Of a stretch of DNA of 64,000 nucleotides, positions 9,564 through 18,385 are shown in pieces. The stretch comes from Vibrionaceae bacterium. Its GTDB lineage: Bacteria; Pseudomonadota; Gammaproteobacteria; Enterobacterales; Vibrionaceae. Under the pieces are notes generated by a model, which worked only from the letters and a program-made list of their open reading frames with translations, did no database searches and was not told where the DNA came from. The DNA lies in the NCBI GenBank assembly GCA_018222805.1, contig JAAEZQ010000001.1, positions 62,001 through 126,000 on the forward strand, in the 5' to 3' direction. A program made the translations under genes and the position numbers. Positions within the stretch are counted from its first letter, which is position 1. Every line of letters starts with the position of its first letter.

Positions 9564-10526
9564 TTACCGCCCTCCTACCAGTTTTTGGAACTCTTTGACA
9601 TGCTCACCAGTCGTATCAAGCTCAATGTAGGGCAGATGCTTAATTGCCATCAGTTGTGCTAGCGATTGACGCTGCACGTCTGTTTTCGCTTCCAGTTTTG
9701 CGCTTGCGGCTTCCACTTTCGCTTTGCTATCCAAATTGAGCTGATATTGACCATCACCGACCACCCATTTTGATTGTGCCAAATCGTCAGGCAGTGTTTG
9801 TTCGAGCGGATCACTGACCATCACGGCAAGAATGTCATTGTGCTGTTGAAGCTGTTTCAAGTGGTCGAGATGCTGCTCTTCACAGTCACTCCAATCACTA
9901 ATCAAAATCAGCGTAGCTTGCTTGAGCTTCATTCGTTTTATCAACTCAATCCATCGACTAAAGGTGACTTTTTCGGAATCGATCGAATCAACACTGAGAG
10001 ATTGGTTTGCCCGCGATAAGTGTTTAAGCTGCGTTAAAAGATCGTGTTGCGAACGCTGTGGCTTTGAATGAAACAAGGCTTGATGGGAAGCAATGACAAA
10101 CCCTACTCGGTCACCATCTTTTAATACTCGCCAACCACACATAGCCGCAACTTCCGCAGCAACCACGGACTTCATCACTTGTGTGGAAGCAAAAAACATC
10201 GCACTGCGTTGATCAACACAGACGATAACATTGCGGTCTTTTTCTTCGGTATAACTGCGCACATGAGGTTTACCCGTACGCATCGTCACCTTCCAATCGA
10301 GATTACGAATATCATCTCCTAATTGGTAATGACGTAACTCTTCAAAATTCAGTCCGCGACCGCGAAAAAGAGAGTTGTGTCTTCCAGACAACACACTGCC
10401 AGCTTTAAGGTGTGGGAGTAGACTAAAGGACTCTGCTTGTGCTTGTAGGCGTACGAGCCTTGCGTAATCGCAATATATTCGAGGGTCTATCCCCTCTGAT
10501 TTAGGAGCAAGCGTCGGCTTTGCCAT
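9564..10526 (-). CDS. DUF58 domain protein
   Basis: A 320-residue soluble protein with the DUF58 core signature: LFRGRGLNFEELRHYQLGDDIRNLDWK split over residues 54-81, then VRSYTEEKDR. The C-terminal half is a divergent VWA-like fold in which strict MIDAS residues are not all present (VCVDQRSAMFF replaces DxSxS). It is encoded between moxR (11 bases upstream) and DUF4381. DUF58 proteins accompany MoxR ATPases in many bacteria and are thought to be their partners. Confidence 0.82.
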   Translation of the reverse strand: MAKPTLAPKSEGIDPRIYCDYARLVRLQAQAESFSLLPHLKAGSVLSGRHNSLFRGRGLNFEELRHYQLGDDIRNLDWKVTMRTGKPHVRSYTEEKDRNVIVCVDQRSAMFFASTQVMKSVVAAEVAAMCGWRVLKDGDRVGFVIASHQALFHSKPQRSQHDLLTQLKHLSRANQSLSVDSIDSEKVTFSRWIELIKRMKLKQATLILISDWSDCEEQHLDHLKQLQQHNDILAVMVSDPLEQTLPDDLAQSKWVVGDGQYQLNLDSKAKVEAASAKLEAKTDVQRQSLAQLMAIKHLPYIELDTTGEHVKEFQKLVGGR

Positions 10527-10537
10527 AATGCCACCAC

Positions 10538-11521
10538 TTATCCGATTTCAACGTAATCGAGCAATTCCTCAACGACTCGTTGATGATCCACGCCATCCGC
10601 TAAGGCGTCGTAGGTCAGTGAGAAACGGTGCCCTAATACTGATGGGACCATAGCACGAACATCATCAGGTGTGACATGGTCACGTCCCTGAAGCCATGCG
10701 TAGGCACGAGCACACTTATCCAACGCAATTGAAGCGCGAGGACTTGAGCCAATTTCAATCCATTTAGATAATTGCGAGTCTGCATAGCGCTCAGGCTTAC
10801 GAGTCGCCACCACCAACGCGACAATATAGTCTTCAACTAATTCAGAAACCGCGATATCGGGTAATTGGCGGCGCGCTTCTAAAACTAATTCGGGCTCAAT
10901 GTGCTGTGGTGTCACCAGCTCAGAGCTCATTTCCGCACCAAGCTCTTCGCTGCGCACCAGACGAATAATCTCTCGTTCTGCGGCGTCTTCCGGATAGTCC
11001 ACCGTGACCTTCATGATAAAGCGGTCCATCTGCGCTTCAGGCAGAGGGTAAGTCCCTTCCTGCTCGATCGGGTTTTGTGTCGCCAGAACCATAAACAACT
11101 CAGGCAATACATGCGTTTTATCACCTACTGTGATCGTGCCTTCAGCCATTGCCTCTAGCAACGCTGCCTGTACTTTGGCGGGAGCACGGTTGACCTCATC
11201 AGCAAGGACGATGCTGTTGAAAATTGGTCCAGGCTGAAAACGCAGCTGAGGCTTACCGTCTAATTCCTGATAAACCTCGGTTCCGGTCACGTCCGAAGGT
11301 AAAAGATCGGGCGTAAACTGAATGCGGCCAAAACTGGTGTTTAGAAGATTGGCTAGTGATTTTACCGAACGAGTCTTTGCAGTACCTGGTAAGCCTTCCA
11401 ACAGAATATGACCGTTAGTCAATAAACCTATAACCAAAGCCTGCACCACATGACTTTGACCAATAACGCTTTGTTCGGTCTGTTCAATCAGTCTATTTAT
11501 CGCTTGTTGCGCGTTGTTCAT
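10538..11521 (-). CDS. MoxR-family AAA+ ATPase
   Basis: A 327-residue AAA+ ATPase of the MoxR branch. Walker A is GLPGTAKT at residues 43-50 and Walker B is VLADEVNRAP near 104-113, with the sensor-1 segment VLATQNPIEQEGTYPLPEAQMDRF, a hallmark of the family, shown only in part here. MoxR proteins act as chaperones that insert cofactors or assemble complexes together with VWA proteins. Only nine bases separate its start from the stop of the sulfatase-maturase gene, so all of these genes may lie on one transcript beginning at the sulfatase. Confidence 0.9.
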   Translation of the reverse strand: MNNAQQAINRLIEQTEQSVIGQSHVVQALVIGLLTNGHILLEGLPGTAKTRSVKSLANLLNTSFGRIQFTPDLLPSDVTGTEVYQELDGKPQLRFQPGPIFNSIVLADEVNRAPAKVQAALLEAMAEGTITVGDKTHVLPELFMVLATQNPIEQEGTYPLPEAQMDRFIMKVTVDYPEDAAEREIIRLVRSEELGAEMSSELVTPQHIEPELVLEARRQLPDIAVSELVEDYIVALVVATRKPERYADSQLSKWIEIGSSPRASIALDKCARAYAWLQGRDHVTPDDVRAMVPSVLGHRFSLTYDALADGVDHQRVVEELLDYVEIG

Positions 11522-11530
11522 GGTTATCCC

Positions 11531-12823
11531 TTACTTAGAATTCTGTTGCTGCAATAGTTGAGATAAGCCCACCAGCATTGGAAGGGTATCATCAAAGAAT
11601 CGGCGAATACCGGAGCAAAGGTAATTTAGACCTTCTTCACCATCTGGCGTCTTAATAAGACGATTTTTCGGGCATTCGCCCCAACAGTATTTAAGGTAAG
11701 GACATTTCTTACAGTAATCAGGCAATGAATCACGTTTTGCCATACCAAAGCTAAACTGGCGCGTCGAGAACGCCATTTCGTTCAACGAGTGTTCGTGAAT
11801 ATTTGAAAGTTTGTATTCGGGATAAACGTAATGGTCACAACTGTACACATCGCCGTTGTGCTCTATCGCTAACCCCTTTCCACAGAATTCAGAGGTAATA
11901 CAAAGCTGTGCAGGCTTACCCATCACCTGAGCTACCGCAGTTTCAAACAGGTTCACCAACACGCGGCCTAAATCGTTGTTCACCCATTCGACAAACATTT
12001 CACTGAGGAACTTACCCCAATCATCAGGGTCCACAGACCAATCCGTAACTACAGACATTGGATGCCCAGGCTTGGCTAGCTCGCTCCCCATGACCGGGAT
12101 CATTTGTTCGTTCCAAAACTGAGGCGCGGTAGTGTGAAAATCATTAGCTTCAACCACAGGCGCAAGCTGAATATAAGTCACACCCAGCTCTTGGGTAAGA
12201 AATCGATATATCTCCAACGGATACTTAACATTGTGGCGATTAACCGTCACTAGAGCATTAAATCGCACCCCATGCTGCTGAAGTTTTTCTACCGCCTTCA
12301 TGACCAAATGAAAAGTCGGCTTACCGCTGCGGGTTTTGCGGTATTTATCGTGGAGCTCTTTCGGGCCATCTATCGATAAGCCTACTAAGAAGTTATTCTC
12401 CAGTAAAAACTCACACCATTCATCGTTAAGCAGAATACCGTTAGTTTGTAAGTCATTTTCAATACGAGTGCCGTTAGGTTTGTATTTCTTTTGCAGTTCA
12501 ACCACTTTGCGGAAGTAATCTAATCCGAGTAACGTCGGTTCACCGCCTTGCCAAGAGAACACGACTTCTTCGCCATCTTGACTCTCAATATAACTCTTAA
12601 CAAACGCTTCTAATGTTTCATCATCCATCTTGGGTTGTTTTGGTTGATGAAGCAGGTTTTCTTTGTGTAAGTAAAAGCAATATTGGCAGTCAATGTTGCA
12701 TTTTGCGCCGCCGGGTTTAGCCATAACGTGAAAACGGCGTTCATTTCCCTGTTCGGATTTGAATGCCGTTTTCATTGGAACAATTGGCATAACCGTAGAA
12801 TGACGTGGTGAAGTTTTGCTCAT
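11531..12823 (-). CDS. aslB: Anaerobic sulfatase-maturating radical SAM enzyme (AslB/anSME)
   Basis: A 430-residue radical SAM enzyme. The SAM-binding cluster is C42-xxx-C46-xx-C49 in KCNIDCQYCF, and the SPASM region near the C-terminus carries further cysteines (CGKG, YSCDHY, CKKCPYLKYCWGEC, CSG) for two auxiliary [4Fe-4S] clusters. Enzymes of this class oxidise the active-site Ser or Cys of sulfatases to formylglycine without oxygen. The upstream gene encodes a Ser-type sulfatase, the expected substrate. Length and motif order match E. coli AslB and Klebsiella AtsB. Confidence 0.88.
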   Translation of the reverse strand: MSKTSPRHSTVMPIVPMKTAFKSEQGNERRFHVMAKPGGAKCNIDCQYCFYLHKENLLHQPKQPKMDDETLEAFVKSYIESQDGEEVVFSWQGGEPTLLGLDYFRKVVELQKKYKPNGTRIENDLQTNGILLNDEWCEFLLENNFLVGLSIDGPKELHDKYRKTRSGKPTFHLVMKAVEKLQQHGVRFNALVTVNRHNVKYPLEIYRFLTQELGVTYIQLAPVVEANDFHTTAPQFWNEQMIPVMGSELAKPGHPMSVVTDWSVDPDDWGKFLSEMFVEWVNNDLGRVLVNLFETAVAQVMGKPAQLCITSEFCGKGLAIEHNGDVYSCDHYVYPEYKLSNIHEHSLNEMAFSTRQFSFGMAKRDSLPDYCKKCPYLKYCWGECPKNRLIKTPDGEEGLNYLCSGIRRFFDDTLPMLVGLSQLLQQQNSK

Positions 12824-12868
12824 GCAGCCTCTCTTTTGATTTTGGCTATTTACTTTTCTTTTTTAAGT

Positions 12869-12890
12869 ATGGCGCTCCTGAGAGCGCCAT
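12869..12890 (-). other. Hairpin between sulfatase and maturase genes
   Basis: Perfect nine-base stem ATGGCGCTC/GAGCGCCAT with a four-base loop. In the transcribed (minus) direction it is not followed by a T run, so it is more likely an mRNA-stabilising or attenuating hairpin than a full terminator. Confidence 0.55.
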
Positions 12891-12924
12891 TTATATTTAT
12901 TCTAGTCTTTGCTTAAGTGCAACG

Positions 12925-14442
12925 TTATTTAGGAACAAATGAAGCGGCTTCCATTCGAGGAGGAAAATCTTTAAACGTATCCTTCACCTCTTTCACTTTT
13001 TCAATTGCTGGCATAACTAAGAACGTACGTTCATACATCCAACGGTCGTAACCCATACCAGTGTCACCACGTTCGAATGGATCGATGCTTAGGTCATAGA
13101 ATTGTGGAACACGGAGTTTAGTAAATGGTTTCTTCCAAATATCCAAACCTGTTTCGTTTTCTTGAATCAAGAAATGGAACTTGTACTTACCTTGACGTAG
13201 TGCAAGTAAATCACCGTCGTCACTCCAGTAAACAAACTCATTACGTGCAGATTTGTCTGATTTACCAGTAATGTAAGGCAGTTGGTTGTAACCATCGAGA
13301 TGAACTTTGTAGTTCATATCACCAACTTTCTTACCCTTAAGCAACTCATCAGTCACTTTATCGTTACCTGCCGCGGCAACCAATGTCGGGAAGAAGTCTT
13401 CCAGTGACATCATACCGTTAAACGTCTTACCTGCTTCGATTTGCCCTGGCCACTTAATTAACATAGGGACACGGAAAGCACCTTCCCAACCGGTATTTTT
13501 CTCTGAACGGAATGGCGTCATACCCGCATCTGGCCACAAGTTGATCATTGGGCCATTGTCTGTGGTGTAAACGATGATAGTGTTGTCATCAACACCCAGC
13601 TCTTTGATCTTGTTGAGTAGGTGACCAATTTGATCGTCGTGCTGCTTCACACCATCTGCGTAGAAACCAGCGCCTGTTTTGCCCTGATATTCCTCTGGAA
13701 CGTGAGTGAAGTTGTGCATACGCGTAGTGTTGAACCAAGTAAAGAATGGTTTATCCGCTTTTACTTGTTTCTCGATGAAACTTTCTGCTGCATCAAGGAA
13801 TTCACCATCGACGGTTTCCATGCGTTTACGGGTCAGTGGACCAGTATCTTCAATCTTACCGTCAGCATAAGAGTGAATTACGCCACGAGGGCCAAATTTT
13901 TTCTTGAACTCTGGATCTTTAGGGTAATCGACATTCTCTGGCTCTTCTTCCGCATTTAAGTGGTAAAGGTTGCCGAAGAACTCATCAAAACCGTGGTTTG
14001 TTGGAAGGTGCTCATCTCGATCACCCAAGTGGTTTTTGCCAAACTGACCGGTTGCATAACCAAGCTCTTTAAGCATGGTTGCAATAGTTGGGTCCTCTTT
14101 AGAAATACCTTCAGGTGCGCCTGGCAGACCTACTTTAGATAAACCGGTACGTTTCGGCATCTGACCTGTGATAAACGCCGAACGACCTGCCGTTGAACTT
14201 TGCTGGGCATAGAAGTTAGTAAACTTCGCACCTTCTTGGGCAATCGAGTCAATGTTTGGGGTGTTGTAAGCCATCATACCTTGGTTGAAGGTACTAAGGT
14301 TCCAATAGCCTACATCGTCGCCGAAGATAACGAGAATGTTTGGTTTGTCTGCTGCGTATGCGGTTGCAGAAGCAGCACCTAGCGCTAAAGTACATGCGTT
14401 AAGTACGAGTTTTTTACTGCTCGTTTTGGTCGCATTTTTCAT
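12925..14442 (-). CDS. aslA: Exported Ser-type sulfatase (arylsulfatase A family)
   Basis: A 505-residue secreted sulfatase with a signal peptide ending near ATAYAAD. The metal-binding start NILVIFGDD is present, and the formylglycine site is the serine version S83-T-A-G-R87, the SxAxR motif that only the anaerobic maturase can convert. Further family motifs are GKNHLGD and YTTDNG. The start is the ATG at 14442, preceded by GGAG at good spacing; the longer reading from 14469 lacks a ribosome site. It is followed by its maturase and the MoxR/Bat genes, and a LysR regulator is divergent 128 bases away. It hydrolyses sulfate esters in the periplasm; the natural substrate is unknown. Confidence 0.86.
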   Translation of the reverse strand: MKNATKTSSKKLVLNACTLALGAASATAYAADKPNILVIFGDDVGYWNLSTFNQGMMAYNTPNIDSIAQEGAKFTNFYAQQSSTAGRSAFITGQMPKRTGLSKVGLPGAPEGISKEDPTIATMLKELGYATGQFGKNHLGDRDEHLPTNHGFDEFFGNLYHLNAEEEPENVDYPKDPEFKKKFGPRGVIHSYADGKIEDTGPLTRKRMETVDGEFLDAAESFIEKQVKADKPFFTWFNTTRMHNFTHVPEEYQGKTGAGFYADGVKQHDDQIGHLLNKIKELGVDDNTIIVYTTDNGPMINLWPDAGMTPFRSEKNTGWEGAFRVPMLIKWPGQIEAGKTFNGMMSLEDFFPTLVAAAGNDKVTDELLKGKKVGDMNYKVHLDGYNQLPYITGKSDKSARNEFVYWSDDGDLLALRQGKYKFHFLIQENETGLDIWKKPFTKLRVPQFYDLSIDPFERGDTGMGYDRWMYERTFLVMPAIEKVKEVKDTFKDFPPRMEAASFVPK

Positions 14443-14570
14443 ATTTTCTCCAAAAGTTCGCTGATGCATTCAAATGGCATTCGCATTCCAATACCATTAC
14501 TGTTATAAGATAAAGCACTAATTTCAGACGATAAATACCGTCAAGATTAGTTAATCTATAAATTTAATTT

Positions 14571-15440
14571 ATGAGTAGCGTTATGGACTTAAACCTTATC
14601 CAAACTTTTCTGGTCGTCGCCGAGTTCCAATCCTACACCAAGGCCGCAGAACAGCTTGGTCTGACACAACCGGCAGTAAGCGCAGCGATAAAACGTTTAG
14701 AACACGTCGTAGATAAGCAGTTATTCGTGAAAAAAGGCCGCGGAATTGCTCTTACTTCCACCGCACATCAATTGCTTCCTCAATTTCAGCAAGCGGTAAG
14801 TATCATTGACAGTGCAATATCTGATAAAAGCCATTTTGAAGTATGCTGCTCAGAAATTTTGCTACATAGCATGCCTCCTATCGAAAACGTGGTGTTTTAT
14901 GAATCCCCACCTGAAAAATACCTTCTGTTTGAACTTATAAGGCAACAAAAAGTCGACTTAGCTATCGATACAGTCATAACAAAAGACTCTGCATTTGTTA
15001 TTGAAGATGCATATTTCGAAGAAGCGGTCGTTATTTGCCGAGAAAACCACCCCAGAGTCCAAGGTATACTTTCAAAACAACAGTTTTATGAAGAGAGCCA
15101 CTGTCTGTTTTCCGGAAAATGGGACAACGTGACTGGATTCGAGCAACTTGCCAAAGAAAAGATACAGGAACGAAAAGTCGATGTAGTGACATCCTCGCTT
15201 GCAGGTATGGCTCTCTATGTTGCCGACCGTGACTGCTTAGGCGTTGTATCTCAATCGTTTGCCAAGAAATGGAGTAAGTCGCTAAACCTGCAAGTGCTCC
15301 CTTGCCCTATTCCGATTCACGCAATCCCTTACAAGTTCGTCTATCACAAACGTGAAGTTGGCAACCCTACTCACCTTGCCCTGCGCCAAAAAATTAAAGA
15401 GCTGCTTGTCGCCGCACATGGCGAGTCGTTCACGCAGTAG
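14571..15440 (+). CDS. LysR-type transcriptional regulator
   Basis: A 289-residue regulator with a typical N-terminal winged helix-turn-helix (FLVVAEFQSYTKAAEQLGLTQ region, residues 10-60), a linker helix and a diverged substrate-binding domain. It is divergent from the sulfatase gene, the classical arrangement for a LysR protein controlling its neighbour. Its ligand cannot be read. No clear Shine-Dalgarno precedes either the first ATG or the one four codons in, so the exact start is uncertain. Confidence 0.8.
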   Translation: MSSVMDLNLIQTFLVVAEFQSYTKAAEQLGLTQPAVSAAIKRLEHVVDKQLFVKKGRGIALTSTAHQLLPQFQQAVSIIDSAISDKSHFEVCCSEILLHSMPPIENVVFYESPPEKYLLFELIRQQKVDLAIDTVITKDSAFVIEDAYFEEAVVICRENHPRVQGILSKQQFYEESHCLFSGKWDNVTGFEQLAKEKIQERKVDVVTSSLAGMALYVADRDCLGVVSQSFAKKWSKSLNLQVLPCPIPIHAIPYKFVYHKREVGNPTHLALRQKIKELLVAAHGESFTQ

Positions 15441-15768
15441 AAACCGTTTAAATCGCCGATTTTAAGATTTTGTGAACTGATATAACTTCTCAAAGCCTTA
15501 CATCGGCAACTATTACTATGCTTATGTGCGTATCGATTTATCAATAAATTCAGAATAAACTAACTTTAATGCAACGAGGTTTATAGTATACAAATTAACA
15601 CCTTGCAACAGGCCCCATATGGAATGGCGACCGATTCGTATTTTTAGGACATTTTATCTTTCGTGGTTAGTTTTAGAATAGTTGTACCAAATGCCTTTCT
15701 GTAATCTTTGGTATTTCATCTCTTATTTTGCTTTAATTAATGTAAACTTCTTTAACCCAAGTAACTCC
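15441..15768. other. Intergenic region between lysR and cti
   Basis: No gene, RNA or clear operator found; AT-rich, presumably holding the cti promoter. Confidence 0.4.
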
Positions 15769-18129
15769 ATGAATTTGCGATTTATTTTTTTACTATGCAT
15801 CGTAAGTCTGTTTGCCGGCTGTGCTACTTATGCTGGTCTCAACTACGATTTACTTTTTGGCCCGCAACTGGTTCGAGAACGTACTGCAAGTGTTGAAACA
15901 CAGCATGCAAACTTTTTCCAAAACGAAGTTAAGCCCATCGTGGATAATCGTTGCGTAGTTTGCCACGCGTGCTACGACGCTCCGTGCCAATTGAAGCTCT
16001 CCTCTGTTGAGGGGATTGATAGAGGCGCGACTAAAGCAAAGGTTTACGAAGGCACACGTCTCACCGCAGTCGCACCCACACGTCTTTTCGAAGATGCGGA
16101 AACGACCCAAGAGTGGCGTGATGCTGGCTTTCATCCGGTGTTAAACGAACGCGAACAGAGCATGGCTGCGAATTTAGATGCTGGCTTAATTGCACGACTC
16201 CTCGTACAAAAAGAGCGCCATTCTTTACCCGATCAAGTTCAGTTGGAAGGTTTTGATTTCTCGATAGATAGAGAACAGACGTGCCCGACAATCGAAGAGT
16301 ATGAGAAGTACGAAAAAGATAACCCAACTTGGGGGATGCCTTTTGGCATGCCAAACCTGACAGACTCTGAATACCTTACCTTGATGACCTGGCTGGAAAA
16401 CGGTGCTGTCATGAATAGCCACACGGCCATTAATAAACAGGAGCAAGCAGAGATTACTAAGTACGAGGCGCTGCTAAATCAGGATGATTTCAAGAACCAA
16501 CTCATGGCGCGCTACATCTATGAGCACCTGTTCTTATCTCATTTGTACTTCTCTGAACTAAACGATAAACCGACACCTCGCTTTTTTTCGCTAGTCCGCT
16601 CCTCGACCCCTCCGGGACAGCCTGTAGAACGTATTTCGACTCGTCGACCATATGATGACCCTAACACTGAGCGTGTTTACTACCGAATCATTCCGGAGCA
16701 AGGCACTATTGTTGACAAAACACATATGCCCTATGCACTAAATCAGAAACGTATAGACAATTGGAAGAAGTGGTTCATTCTTCCTGAGTATGCGGTTAAT
16801 GAACTGCCTAGTTATAAACCAAAAGTTGCCGCGAACCCGATGACCTCATTTACTGATCTTCCAGTGAAGTCTCGTTTTAAGTTCATGCTGGATAATGCAC
16901 AAAATACAATCATGGCCTTCATCAAAGGTCCGGTTTGCCGCGGTCAGTTAGCACTCAACGTCATCAATGATCGTTTCTGGGTATTCTTCCTTGATCCCGA
17001 TAAAAGCGACATTCCTGAAGTGAACGAGTTTTATCGCTCGCAAGCAGAAAACTTAAAACTACCAAGCGAGTTAGAAAGTAACACACTGCCTGTTGCTAAC
17101 TGGGTGAAATACTCACGCCAGCAAGCTCGCTATCTTGAAGCTAAGTCTGACTTTGCTAACCAATGGTTCAAGCATGGCGAGCACCTGTCTTCTGACATTA
17201 TCTGGGATGGCGATGGTACCAATTCAAACGCCGCTTTAACCGTTTTTCGCCATTTTGACAGTGCTTCTGTTGTACAAGGCTTAGTGGGAGACCAACCTAA
17301 AACAGTCTGGATCATGGATTATGCCCTACTTGAACGGATCCACTATCTGCTTGTAGCCGGGTTTGATGTCTACGGTAACTTCGGCCACCAACTGATTACA
17401 CGTATGTTCATGGACTTTCTTCGTATGGAAGGTGAAAGTAACTTTATCTCATTGTTACCAGCAGATATGCGCCATCAGTTACAATCGAGCTGGTATCAGG
17501 ACCAAAGCCCTCAACTATCGAATTTCTTATTGAGAAATGTTAAGCCCTTCAATCAACCGACGAGCATTGTCTACCAAACGGATGATCCGAAGTCTGAATT
17601 GCTTAATAAGATGAAAGAAGATCTAGCTCCAATTCTTCTTCCTCGATATGAGATAACGAATACGGCTCTCTCAGATGAGAATGAACAGCAAATAAAACGT
17701 ATCGGTCTGGTACGTGGTGAAGGGCTAAAGTCGGTTCCTCAAATCACGATGCTGATGGTACGCAGCAAGACCGGCAAAGATGAGCTCTTCACGCTACTAC
17801 ATAATAATGCGCATACGAATATCTCCAGCTTGTTCGATGAAGAAAGCAATCGCAACTTCTCAGAAGATGATATGACCATCGTACATGGTGTAGTAGGAAG
17901 TTATCCCGCTGCGTTTTTTTCGATAGAAGAAGCACAAGTAAAAGATTTTGTCGATCAATTCAGCAAAATTCAAAACGAAGTAGATTACGTTAAGTTATTG
18001 GATCGTTTTGCGATTCGTCGTAGCTCAGAAAAGTTCTGGCCATTCAGCGATCGACTTCATCAGTGGCATCGTACAAATCAGCCGATCGAATTTGGATTAC
18101 TTGACTATAATCGTTTTGAGAATCGATGA
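15769..18129 (+). CDS. cti: Periplasmic fatty acid cis/trans isomerase (Cti)
   Basis: A 786-residue exported haemoprotein. The N-terminus has a hydrophobic signal with a lipobox-like LFAGC (Cys18), and the c-type haem motif CVVCH occurs at residues 62-66. Cti converts cis- into trans-unsaturated phospholipid acyl chains without moving the double bond, a rapid response to solvents, heat or osmotic shock. Length and the haem position agree with Pseudomonas and Vibrio Cti. The start is placed at the ATG giving a normal signal peptide; a TTG 29 codons upstream is not credible. The small gene following it by 18 bases is probably co-transcribed. Confidence 0.9.
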   Translation: MNLRFIFLLCIVSLFAGCATYAGLNYDLLFGPQLVRERTASVETQHANFFQNEVKPIVDNRCVVCHACYDAPCQLKLSSVEGIDRGATKAKVYEGTRLTAVAPTRLFEDAETTQEWRDAGFHPVLNEREQSMAANLDAGLIARLLVQKERHSLPDQVQLEGFDFSIDREQTCPTIEEYEKYEKDNPTWGMPFGMPNLTDSEYLTLMTWLENGAVMNSHTAINKQEQAEITKYEALLNQDDFKNQLMARYIYEHLFLSHLYFSELNDKPTPRFFSLVRSSTPPGQPVERISTRRPYDDPNTERVYYRIIPEQGTIVDKTHMPYALNQKRIDNWKKWFILPEYAVNELPSYKPKVAANPMTSFTDLPVKSRFKFMLDNAQNTIMAFIKGPVCRGQLALNVINDRFWVFFLDPDKSDIPEVNEFYRSQAENLKLPSELESNTLPVANWVKYSRQQARYLEAKSDFANQWFKHGEHLSSDIIWDGDGTNSNAALTVFRHFDSASVVQGLVGDQPKTVWIMDYALLERIHYLLVAGFDVYGNFGHQLITRMFMDFLRMEGESNFISLLPADMRHQLQSSWYQDQSPQLSNFLLRNVKPFNQPTSIVYQTDDPKSELLNKMKEDLAPILLPRYEITNTALSDENEQQIKRIGLVRGEGLKSVPQITMLMVRSKTGKDELFTLLHNNAHTNISSLFDEESNRNFSEDDMTIVHGVVGSYPAAFFSIEEAQVKDFVDQFSKIQNEVDYVKLLDRFAIRRSSEKFWPFSDRLHQWHRTNQPIEFGLLDYNRFENR

Positions 18130-18147
18130 TGATTTAAGGGGGTTCTC

Positions 18148-18339
18148 ATGGGTATCCGAGATAACATTGCCGCTCTGGAACAACAAATTTACGTTGCCTG
18201 TTCAGAGGGAGACTACGATACGGTCAATATGCTTGAACATCAACTCGAATACTTGCGTGGCAAAGTGGATCATCCTTTTGACGATGACCCTTATGCTCTA
18301 GACACTCGGTTCGAGTGGGAAGATGACATGACCGAATAG
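18148..18339 (+). CDS. Small conserved-looking acidic protein downstream of cti
   Basis: A 63-residue soluble protein, acidic at the C-terminus, with a helical N-terminal half (NIAALEQQIYVACSEGDYD and similar). A strong AAGGGGG ribosome site stands before the ATG, and a good terminator follows directly, so it appears to be a genuine gene at the end of the cti transcript. I do not recognise the family and propose no function. Confidence 0.7.
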   Translation: MGIRDNIAALEQQIYVACSEGDYDTVNMLEHQLEYLRGKVDHPFDDDPYALDTRFEWEDDMTE

Positions 18340-18340
18340 G

Positions 18341-18369
18341 AAAACCTCCGGCAATGACCGGAGGTTTTT
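18341..18369 (+). terminator. Intrinsic terminator after the cti operon
   Basis: Stem AAAACCTCCGG/CCGGAGGTTTT with a six-base loop and T run; also lies just beyond the stop of torS and may serve both strands. Confidence 0.85.
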
Positions 18370-18385
18370 GTTCTCGACTGAGGTA

